Below, one piece after another: positions 25,351 through 31,779 of a stretch of 64,000 nucleotides of DNA (position 1 is its first letter; the number at the start of each line of letters is the position of its first letter). The stretch comes from Phycisphaerales bacterium. GTDB taxonomy: Bacteria > Planctomycetota > Phycisphaerae > Phycisphaerales > UBA1924. Below the pieces are notes generated by a model. It was not told the DNA's origin. It did no database searches and was given only the letters and a program-made list of their open reading frames with translations. The position numbers and the translations under genes were made by a program. Location: contig DASPKU010000010.1 of NCBI GenBank assembly GCA_035627955.1, positions 1 through 64,000 of the forward strand, in the 5' to 3' direction.

Positions 25351-26187
25351 TCAGTGGGCGTGGCTCATGCGCCGGCGGCGGGTCGCCAGCAGCCCGGCGG
25401 CGCCAAGCACCACCACTCCCGCGGGCGCGGGCACCGGCGACACATCGGACATCGCGTCGATCTGGAGGTCACCGCTCGTGCCGAGGTAGGTGATCCGCAC
25501 GTAGCTGATGGAGCTCAGGCCGGTGCCTGCGAGGTCAACGCCGGTGCCGCCGCCCGAGCCGTCGTAGGCCGCGACGATCTGCGCGAGGTTCAGGCCCGCG
25601 GCGTCGAACGCCGGGTTCACCGGCTTGGTGAAGTCGGTGGGGATGAGGCCGTGCGGGCTGGTGAAGGGGTGCGTGACGTCGACGTATCCGAGCGTCGGGA
25701 ACAGGTGGTCGGGGCGGGCGCCGGTGATGGGGAACCACGTGGTGCCGTTCTGGCTCACCTCGATCACGCCCTGGTCACTGGCGCTGTACATCGAGCCGCT
25801 GGTGGTGTCCTCCGCGAGGTCACTGACGTAGAACGCGTTGCCGAAGATCAGCAGGTCGATGCCGAAGGGATTCAGCGGGTCGTCGGTCACGGGCTCATCG
25901 AAGCGCATGACCAGCGAGCCGCCCACGCCGATACCCACGAGCTCATTGGGCAGCCAGGGGGAGCTGAAGGGCGTGACCGCGCCGGGCCACTGGCCCTCGC
26001 CGGTGTAGCGCTCGGGCGACCCCACTGCATTCGCGGGGTCGTTGTACGCGGGGCTCGCGAGCACGCCGCTGGTGTAGGACACGACTTGGTCGGCCCACGG
26101 GTTCTGAGCGCGGGCGGTTCCGCACAGCCCGGCGACCAGCGCAACCGACGACAGCACGAGGCACGAACGAGAAGAACGAAGACGCAC
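25351..26187 (-). CDS. surface protein with PEP-CTERM-like tail, cobalamin-riboswitch controlled
   Basis: 278 residues from the GTG at 26187 (GGAG six bases upstream; in-frame upstream codons to 26271 are less likely). It has a signal peptide (LVLSSVALVAGLCGTARA), then a beta-rich body with GGSLVMRFDEPVTDDPLNPF, GIDLLIFGNAF and IEVSQNGTTWFPI. That pattern is shared, as I recall it, with 'cell surface protein' genes of B12-uptake loci in Bacteroidota. The tail VPAPAGVVVLGAAGLLATRRRR is PEP-CTERM-like. It is the first gene after the riboswitch, 227 bases downstream. The role in corrinoid capture is inferred from regulation and resemblance, not shown. Confidence 0.8.
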   Translation of the reverse strand: MRLRSSRSCLVLSSVALVAGLCGTARAQNPWADQVVSYTSGVLASPAYNDPANAVGSPERYTGEGQWPGAVTPFSSPWLPNELVGIGVGGSLVMRFDEPVTDDPLNPFGIDLLIFGNAFYVSDLAEDTTSGSMYSASDQGVIEVSQNGTTWFPITGARPDHLFPTLGYVDVTHPFTSPHGLIPTDFTKPVNPAFDAAGLNLAQIVAAYDGSGGGTGVDLAGTGLSSISYVRITYLGTSGDLQIDAMSDVSPVPAPAGVVVLGAAGLLATRRRRMSHAH

Positions 26188-26340
26188 ACCAACTCCAGAC
26201 GCCGTGAGACACGGCCTTTCCCTCCGTTTCGCGCGGAGGAAGCCCCAGCCAGAAGACCTCCGGCCGCTCACGGGGGATGGAGTTGAGAGGGCCGCGCTGG
26301 GACGGTGCGCGGGTCATCAACGCCGGGTCCCTTGGCACGC

Positions 26341-26380
26341 GTCCTCATCCGAGGAGCACGATCATGAGGACATGATCGTG
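26341..26380 (-). promoter_or_regulatory. two mutually exclusive hairpins in the riboswitch leader
   Basis: Hairpin 1: perfect 10-bp stem CACGATCATG / CATGATCGTG with a 4-nt loop (26357-26380). Hairpin 2: 8-bp stem GTCCTCAT / ATGAGGAC (26364-26371 with 26341-26348). They share bases and cannot form together. They lie 35 bases after the aptamer, so they may be part of the expression platform. No U tract follows either. Confidence 0.5.
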
Positions 26381-26414
26381 GCACGCGGCCCGCGAGGGCC
26401 AACCAGCAACACGT

Positions 26415-26616
26415 TGTCGGCAGGTCTTCCGGCTCCGGGCTCCGCGGGTCCAACCTTCCCAGCCTCTCGGCGATCGCCTTGAGGCCAGTGGCCGGGATAG
26501 CTCCTGTTGGAACCATCCCCAGTGGGACCCGCATCAGCACCCGATACGGCGGCGCGTCCGCGGTGGGTTTACACCACACTTCCCTTTCGCACCCGCGGGC
26601 GGCGTCAATGCCGACA
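26415..26616 (-). promoter_or_regulatory. cobalamin riboswitch
   Basis: About 202 nt on the minus strand. P1 is closed by TGTCGGCA (26616-26609) pairing with TGCCGACA (26422-26415). The core reads GGTGCGAAAGGGAAGTGTGG, then TGTAAACCCACC and GCGGACGCGCCGCCGTA, matching the conserved GGGAA...GGTGnAA...CC...GCnG-CCCGC-ACUGUA block of RF00174. Then come GCCACTG and TGGGAAGG, and the B12 box AGCCGGAAGACCTGCC (26434-26419). The element controls B12-related genes in most bacteria. Here the first gene downstream is the PEP-CTERM surface protein. A TTGACA/TACGCT promoter lies just upstream. Confidence 0.92.
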
Positions 26617-26636
26617 GCGGGACCAACAACGCGGGC

Positions 26637-26664
26637 AGCGTATCAGGGCGGGGGCGGGTGTCAA
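26637..26664 (-). promoter_or_regulatory. putative sigma-70 promoter for the riboswitch operon
   Basis: On the minus strand, TTGACA (26664-26659), a 16-base spacer and TACGCT (26642-26637), about 20 bases before the start of the aptamer. The -35 is consensus, the -10 is weak. Confidence 0.55.
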
Positions 26665-26766
26665 CCCGCAGCGACGCGGGTGGCACGACCCGCCCTGGGG
26701 TCGTGCTCGGCTCGTCCCAGCAGGTCAGGATGATCAACATCGAACATCACGCCCTCCCTTCAGAAG

Positions 26767-27070
26767 GAGAGGAATCTTCAATGTTCCGCTCTGGGGAAGG
26801 CTGCTGCGCCCACGGCTGAGCAGGAGTCTCAGGAACAAGGAAGATGGATTCTCTCCCTTAAGAGGGAGAGGAATCTTCCATCTTCAATGTTCCGCTTGGA
26901 GGAGGGTCATGCGATCCTCTGCGTTCCTCGCCTCCTCTCCGCGCTCCTCAGCTCTTCTGCGTACCCTCCGCGTTCCTGCCTTCCTCTTCGCCTCTGTTGC
27001 TCCGCCCGAGACTGGGAGAGAAGAAGGAAGATGGAAGTTCCAGAGGGGAAGGAATCTTCCATCTTCAATC
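26767..27070. repeat. three copies of a heptamer-based repeat (GGAATCTTC-CATCTTC-AATGTTCC)
   Basis: Copies at 26767-26790, 26866-26898 and 27046-27070 share GAATCTTC plus ATCTTC/ATGTTCC heptamers; inverted fragments (GGAAGATGGA) precede the second and third. The stretch 26665-27165 has no gene that I can support; it is otherwise unusually rich in T and C. Confidence 0.7.
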
Positions 27071-27165
27071 TCTACCGGGTGCCACCCTTCTCAAGCCGGT
27101 TTTCATCGCTCCCCGACCCCCGCCATCTACCTTCCACGCGGAGGAACACCCCTGGAGGACCAGAG

Positions 27166-27471
27166 ATGGTGCAGGATCAGAATGACGCTGTGAACACGGC
27201 CGCGGGGCGGCTGCGGGGCGATGTGGACCGGTTCCGTGAGGACCTCAAGCAGCTGGGGCAGGACTTCGCCAACCTGGTGAAGCATGGCCTGAGCTCGGGC
27301 AAGTCTGCCGGGTCCCGCTTCGGAGGGCGCATGAAGGGCGCCCCGGGCGAGATTGGCGACAAGTTGGGCGGCAAGGTGGGCGACGCCATTGAGAACCGGC
27401 CGCTGGCGGTGATCGGGACGGCGTTCGCGGCGGGCATCCTGGCGGGGATGCTGCTCAAGCGGCGGGGGTAA
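27166..27471 (+). CDS. DUF883/YqjD-like membrane-anchored protein
   Basis: 101 residues from ATG 27166 (GGAGGA seven bases upstream). An amphipathic helical N-terminal part (AAGRLRGDVDRFREDLKQLG) is followed by a Gly-rich linker and a C-terminal membrane helix (about 78-96, PLAVIGTAFAAGILAGMLL) ending in KRRG. This is the plan of the ElaB/YqjD/DUF883 family, tail-anchored inner-membrane proteins reported to bind ribosomes in stationary phase. No operon partner; the repeat pair at 27488 follows. Confidence 0.75.
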   Translation: MVQDQNDAVNTAAGRLRGDVDRFREDLKQLGQDFANLVKHGLSSGKSAGSRFGGRMKGAPGEIGDKLGGKVGDAIENRPLAVIGTAFAAGILAGMLLKRRG

Positions 27472-27487
27472 GGTCAGCCTGAAAGCC

Positions 27488-27571
27488 AACGAGCCCTTTG
27501 CGCAAGCAAAGGAGAGTGCTGTTCGCCTGTTCCGGGTGAGCCTATTCCGGTGCTCGCGCACAGGGCTCGTT
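27488..27571. repeat. inverted pair of the AACGAGCCC dispersed repeat
   Basis: Arms 27488-27508 and 27551-27571 match at 19 of 21 positions as inverted copies (AACGAGCCCT-x-TGCGC-x-AGCA). It lies in the leader region of rpsP. Same family as 20916 and 53768. Confidence 0.8.
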
Positions 27572-27687
27572 CGCCTATTGGGTCGCCGTTGCCGACCCTC
27601 CCGCCTATCCTTCCAACCCCCCAGCACGTGCCGGGGGAACAACTTGTCGTGGTCGGCCTGCCCTCTCAGGCCAGAAGGAAGGATCCC

Positions 27688-28041
27688 ATGGTTCGTCTCC
27701 GCATGCAGCGGCTCGGCCGCCGCAACCGTCCGTTCTACCGCATCGCCGCCGTCGAGAAGCAGACCCGCCGCAATGGCCCGGTCATCGAGGCACTCGGCTG
27801 GTACAACCCGCTCGAGAAGGACCCGGCGAAGGCCCTGCAGATCAACGATGAGCGCGTCAAGCACTGGCTGAGCAAGGGCGCCCAGCCCAGCGACACCGTC
27901 CGCGACATGCTCGCCAAGCGCGGCATCGGCGACGTGAAGCAGTGGGAGGCCGACCGCGCCGCCGACCGCAAGCTGGTTGAGGAGAAGAAGGCCAAGGCCG
28001 CCGCGGCGGCCGCCGCGGGCGAGGGCGAGAAGAAGGCCTGA
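27688..28041 (+). CDS. rpsP: 30S ribosomal protein S16
   Basis: 117 residues. VRLRMQRLGRRNRPFYRIAA at the start and GPVIEALGWYNPLEKDP are diagnostic for S16, a 30S assembly protein. The C-terminal extension is Lys/Ala-rich (EEKKAKAAAAAAAGEGEKK), as in many planctomycetes. Start ATG 27688 with AAGGAAGGA upstream. First gene of the rpsP-trmD-rplS group; a terminator separates it from trmD. Confidence 0.97.
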   Translation: MVRLRMQRLGRRNRPFYRIAAVEKQTRRNGPVIEALGWYNPLEKDPAKALQINDERVKHWLSKGAQPSDTVRDMLAKRGIGDVKQWEADRAADRKLVEEKKAKAAAAAAAGEGEKKA

Positions 28042-28103
28042 GCCTGAGTATCTTCCTGGGTACCCCGCCGCTCCGCGGCGGCTCTCACGCAATCTGCTGA
28101 CTC

Positions 28104-28137
28104 AAGGCCCGGGCTCAACTCCCGGGCCTTATTCTTT
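28104..28137 (+). terminator. rho-independent terminator after rpsP
   Basis: 10-bp stem AAGGCCCGGG / CCCGGGCCTT, 7-nt loop, then TTATTCTTT-type tail. Confidence 0.85.
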
Positions 28138-28143
28138 GCCTTC

Positions 28144-28183
28144 CACTTCGTTACTCGGTCACTTCCACACTTCGTCACTTTCC
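28144..28183. repeat. 8-bp tandem array, five units, upstream of trmD
   Basis: CACTTCGT, TACTCGGT, CACTTCCA, CACTTCGT, CACTTTCC run to two bases before the trmD ATG, leaving no Shine-Dalgarno. The unit is the reverse complement class of the 8-bp array at 125-196. Confidence 0.85.
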
Positions 28184-28185
28184 CA

Positions 28186-28929
28186 ATGCCCCTCCGCATC
28201 GACATCCTCACCACCTTCCCCGAGATGTTCGCCACCGAGCCCCCCGCGGCCCTTGGCGTGAGCATCCCCGGGCGGGCGGCGCGCACCGGGCACATCGAGG
28301 TTCACGCGACCAACATCCGCGACTTCACGACCGACAAGCACCAGAAGACCGACGACCGACCCTTCGGCGGCGGGCCGGGGATGGTCATGATGTGCCAGCC
28401 GCTGTGGGACGCGGTGCAGGCGGTGGAGGCCCGGGACCCCCGCCCGGCGACGCGGATCCTGCTGACGCCTCAGGGTGTGCCGCTGCGGCAGCCCTTGGTG
28501 GAGGAGCTGGCCCAGAAGTCCCGGCTGCTGCTGATCGCCGGGCATTACGAGGGGATTGACGAGCGGGTGATCGAGCGGCTGGCACCGCTGGAGGTGTCGA
28601 TCGGCGACTACGTGCTCTCCGGCGGCGAGCTGGGGGCGATGGTGCTGATCGACGCCGTGACCCGCCTCATCCCGGGGGTCCTTGGCGACGAGTGCTCGAA
28701 CCTGGAGGACAGCTTCGCCCGCGGCAAGGACGGCCGGCGGCTGCTGGACTGCCCGCACTACACCAAGCCCCGGGAATGGATGGGGGTCCCCATCCCCGAC
28801 GTCCTGCTCAGCGGCAACCATGCCAGAATCGATCAGTGGCGGCACGAACAACGCCTGGCCCGCACGAAATCCCGCCGACCCGACCTCCTCGCACCCCCCG
28901 AACAGGCTCCGCAACCACCTGTCGTATAG
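28186..28929 (+). CDS. trmD: tRNA (guanine-37-N1)-methyltransferase
   Basis: 247 residues. MPLRIDILTTFPEMF, the knot motifs LLLIAGHYEGIDERV and SIGDYVLSGGELGAMVLID, and DRPFGGGPGMVM are all TrmD hallmarks. The SPOUT enzyme methylates G37 of tRNAs reading CNN codons and prevents frameshifting. In most bacteria rimM lies between rpsP and trmD; here it does not. The ATG at 28186 is preceded by the 8-bp array instead of a ribosome-binding site. Confidence 0.97.
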   Translation: MPLRIDILTTFPEMFATEPPAALGVSIPGRAARTGHIEVHATNIRDFTTDKHQKTDDRPFGGGPGMVMMCQPLWDAVQAVEARDPRPATRILLTPQGVPLRQPLVEELAQKSRLLLIAGHYEGIDERVIERLAPLEVSIGDYVLSGGELGAMVLIDAVTRLIPGVLGDECSNLEDSFARGKDGRRLLDCPHYTKPREWMGVPIPDVLLSGNHARIDQWRHEQRLARTKSRRPDLLAPPEQAPQPPVV

Positions 28930-29026
28930 CGTACTACGAGGACTATGGGTCGTCTCAGTCCGCTCGCCTCCCTAGAAGTTGCCCGGCGGCACGCCTAACC
29001 TTCCCGCCCTACTCCGAGGTATAGCC

Positions 29027-29449
29027 ATGTCCCAGCAGCTCATCGAAGAGATCAATAAGGCCACGCTCAAGACGAACGTCCCCAAGTTCGAGCCGGGCGA
29101 CACCATCAACGTGCACTTCCGGATCGTCGAAGGCGACAAGGAGCGCACGCAGGTGTTCCAGGGCGTGGTGATCTCCCGCAAGGGGCGCGGCATCGGCGAG
29201 ATGGCCGTGGTACGCAAGGTCGTCGACGAGGTCGGCGTGGAGCGCATCTTCCCGGTGCACAGCCCGCTGATCGCCAAGTACGAGGTCGTGCGTCGCGCCG
29301 ATGCGCGTCGCGCCAAGCTCTACTACCTCCGCGACCGCGCCGGCAAGAGCCGCCGCCTCCGCGACCGCCGGCGTGGCCTCAAGCACGACCCGATGGCCGG
29401 CATCACCGTCGAGACGCCGGCGAAGAAGGAGAAGGCCGAGAAGGCCTGA
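29027..29449 (+). CDS. rplS: 50S ribosomal protein L19
   Basis: 140 residues. PKFEPGDTINVHFRIVEGDK, ERTQVFQGVVISRKGRGI and SPLIAKYEVVRRADARRAKL define L19, which sits at the 30S-50S interface. The C-terminus is Lys-rich. Start ATG 29027 with GAGG upstream. It follows trmD by 98 bases and ends in a terminator at 29496. Confidence 0.97.
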   Translation: MSQQLIEEINKATLKTNVPKFEPGDTINVHFRIVEGDKERTQVFQGVVISRKGRGIGEMAVVRKVVDEVGVERIFPVHSPLIAKYEVVRRADARRAKLYYLRDRAGKSRRLRDRRRGLKHDPMAGITVETPAKKEKAEKA

Positions 29450-29495
29450 GCCCTTTCTCCGCTTTCGATCACCGATCTTCGAACTTGATCTTCCT

Positions 29496-29531
29496 CCGGA
29501 CCCCTGCCACGCGGGGGTCCGGTTCGCTTTT
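29496..29531 (+). terminator. rho-independent terminator after rplS
   Basis: 9-bp stem CCGGACCCC / GGGGTCCGG, followed by TTCGCTTTT. Confidence 0.85.
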
Positions 29532-29568
29532 GGCCCGGTGGTGAGGCCGCGGCCTAGGCTTGTCTCGT

Positions 29569-29642
29569 GCGCTCGTAGCTCAGTTGGATAGAGCGGCGGT
29601 TTCCTAAACCGCAGGTCGGCAGTTCGAATCTGCCCGGGCGCG
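29569..29642 (+). tRNA. tRNA-Arg (anticodon CCT)
   Basis: 74 nt that fold as a full cloverleaf: acceptor GCGCTCG / CGGGCGC, D arm with AGCTCAGTTGGA, anticodon stem GCGGT / ACCGC with loop TTCCTAA (anticodon CCT), and T arm GGCAG-TTCGAAT-CTGCC. Discriminator base G; CCA is not encoded. It decodes AGG. A terminator follows, and there is no integrase or att-like repeat beside it. Confidence 0.95.
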
Positions 29643-29671
29643 TTTCCCACTCGGGGCTGGAACCAGCAAAG

Positions 29672-29711
29672 AACGAGCCCGGCGCAGCAGCGCACCGGGC
29701 CCGTTTCGTTT
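29672..29711 (+). terminator. terminator after tRNA-Arg
   Basis: Stem AACG-A-GCCCGG / CCGGGC-C-CGTT followed by TCGTTT. Confidence 0.7.
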
Positions 29712-29734
29712 GATCGCAGGTGATGGTTGCGGAC

Positions 29735-31666
29735 TCAGCAGCTGCCGCCGCCGAGCACGCGGAAGAACGACTCGATGTCCTGGTCGGTGCCGAAGTCACC
29801 GTCGCCGTTGTAGTCGCTGGTGCCGCACATCAGGCAGCAGTTGCCGCCCAGGCACGCGAAGAAGGCCTCGATGTCCTGGTCGGTGCCGGAATCGCCGTCG
29901 CCGTTGAAGTCCTGCGCGCAGTGGTCGAGCTGGCCTTCGACGAGGTCCTCGGGCTCGCTCTGCGGCGCGCTGGGCGTCGTGTCAGCGGCGGGGCGGGTGA
30001 GCGCGAGGGTGAAAGGCTGGCCGGGGGCGACAAGCGTGCCCGCGTAGAGCGAGTTGGACTTCGCAACCCACGAACCCGCGGCGTCCTGCTCGTACTCCTG
30101 CACGACGCCGTTGTTGACGAGCATGACCGAGCCGGTGTCGGTCCACGTGAGGCTGCGCGGCTCACTGCCGGCCGGGAGCGCGATGGTCTCCGCGAGCTGG
30201 TAGCCGTTCACGCGGTCATACGAGATGCGGTGCACGGCGGGGACCCCGCTGGAGCACAGCAGCACCTCACCGGTCGTGGGGCTCACGCTCATGGCGATGT
30301 CGCCGATGAGCGACACCGCGGGCGGGCAGGGCTGCACGGAGTCCTCGGGCTGCGCGAGTTCGAGGGGACGGCGGCACATCACGTAGCTGCCGGTGCTGTC
30401 CTGCTGCAGCAGCACAAGACGCCCGGCGGTGTCGTCTTCGCCGATGGCGAGCGTCTGGCGGGCGAGGAGGATGTGCTCTCGCGTCTGTGCGGTCGGGCCG
30501 GGGTTGGCGAGGCGGCGGAGATAGATCGCACCGGTAGTGGGCGCGGTCTCCACCACGTAGAGCTCGCCCGTGTGTGCGATGTAGCTGGTGACAAGCGAGT
30601 TCTCGAGCTCGTACTGCAGGTGCGACTCGCCACTGCCCATGCCGACGCGGATGAGGCGCGTGGTGTTGCCGGGGCCGGAGGCGAACACCCAGGAGTAGGC
30701 AAGACCAGGGTCCACGTGCACCGCCTTGATCTGGCCGGTCCCGGTGGGCAGCTGGCTGTGCGTGTGCGTCGGGTTGAGCTCGTCGGTCAGATTCAGCGGG
30801 CGGACGAAGTTGATGCCGCTGGGCTCTTCCCCGACAACCGGCTGGCCGGTGAGCGCGACGGTGGGGATGAGGGTGGCAAAGCCCTCAAGGTAGCGGCGGG
30901 TCTGCCAGGTCTCGCCGTTGACCTGCGAGGTGCCGATGGAGTTCGCGTACCGCCAGACCTCGCGGTTCTCCAGTGAGCCGTCAATATAAAACGTGACCGT
31001 CTCCTTGTGCAGCGGCTCATAATGCGTGCGGAACGCGGACTGCTCGGTCTGCGATTCGATGTTGCGGTCAGTGTTGGGGTCGCGCATGCTGACGATGGGG
31101 TCGACGGCGCAGGGCTCGTGCAGGCCGCGGAGGGCGACGATGTGGCCGCCGTAGCGGATCCACTGGAAGGTGTTGGGCTGGAGGCGGTAGAAGCCGCGGG
31201 TGAGGGCGGCGAATCCGCCGGCGAGCAGCACCTCGCGCATTTCGGCGGGGCCGGCAGTCCAGCCGTACGCGCCGCCGACGAGGGCTCCGGGAGCGCGCTC
31301 GTCCATCAGCTGCTTGATGCCACTGACGGAGTTGCTGGTGCCGTCGGCGTCGGTTCCCATGAGGAAACCCATGTAGCCGATGAGGGCGCCGGCGACGTTG
31401 TAGCTGCTCTCGTCCGTCCAGTCGTAGCTCTGGTTGAGCAGCAGGCCGGGCAGGCCGTGGTCAGAGATGTAGGCGATGTTGTCGGCCCAGCTGGCCGGGA
31501 CACAGTGGGAGGCGCCGTTCCACGGCAGGCCGAGCTTGTTGGGGGCGTCGATGCGGCGCTGGTCGAGGTCGGGCAGCCCGGTGCGGTAGACGTCCTCGCA
31601 CTGGGCGTGCGCGTTCTGGCACAGGCCGGCGAGGAGGACGAGAGGAAGAGCGCGGGCGATGGTCAT
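29735..31666 (-). CDS. exported C39-peptidase-like protein with GC-type dockerin
   Basis: 643 residues from ATG 31666 (GGAG upstream); the in-frame extension beyond it is antisense to the kinase gene and is rejected. Signal peptide MTIARALPLVLLAGLCQNAHA. Residues about 45-180 resemble a papain-like C39 peptidase or pseudo-peptidase: Cys55 in SHCVPASWADN and His175 in RYGGHIVALRG, followed by a conserved D-P-N. A beta-propeller-like region follows, then the GC dockerin (QDFNGDGDSGTDQDIEAFF, GGNCC, second repeat, end GGGSC). Substrate unknown. It is 3' of tRNA-Arg on the opposite strand. Confidence 0.8.
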   Translation of the reverse strand: MTIARALPLVLLAGLCQNAHAQCEDVYRTGLPDLDQRRIDAPNKLGLPWNGASHCVPASWADNIAYISDHGLPGLLLNQSYDWTDESSYNVAGALIGYMGFLMGTDADGTSNSVSGIKQLMDERAPGALVGGAYGWTAGPAEMREVLLAGGFAALTRGFYRLQPNTFQWIRYGGHIVALRGLHEPCAVDPIVSMRDPNTDRNIESQTEQSAFRTHYEPLHKETVTFYIDGSLENREVWRYANSIGTSQVNGETWQTRRYLEGFATLIPTVALTGQPVVGEEPSGINFVRPLNLTDELNPTHTHSQLPTGTGQIKAVHVDPGLAYSWVFASGPGNTTRLIRVGMGSGESHLQYELENSLVTSYIAHTGELYVVETAPTTGAIYLRRLANPGPTAQTREHILLARQTLAIGEDDTAGRLVLLQQDSTGSYVMCRRPLELAQPEDSVQPCPPAVSLIGDIAMSVSPTTGEVLLCSSGVPAVHRISYDRVNGYQLAETIALPAGSEPRSLTWTDTGSVMLVNNGVVQEYEQDAAGSWVAKSNSLYAGTLVAPGQPFTLALTRPAADTTPSAPQSEPEDLVEGQLDHCAQDFNGDGDSGTDQDIEAFFACLGGNCCLMCGTSDYNGDGDFGTDQDIESFFRVLGGGSC

Positions 31667-31779
31667 GACAAGTCTCCGAGTACTGAGGTGTTCGCTTGGG
31701 GAGCAGGGCAACGGGGCCTGTATCAACCCTCCGACAGCCAGAGCGGAGACTGGGCGCGGGTGTGACACGCTGCGAGCAA

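Noticed and set aside
26188-27165. Several small open frames between the PEP-CTERM surface gene and the DUF883-like gene
   Set aside because: The region is explained by riboswitch, promoter and repeats; frames have no ribosome-binding sites or family resemblance.
29569-31666. Integrated element at tRNA-Arg
   Set aside because: No integrase, no repeated tRNA 3' end downstream, and neighbouring genes match the host composition.
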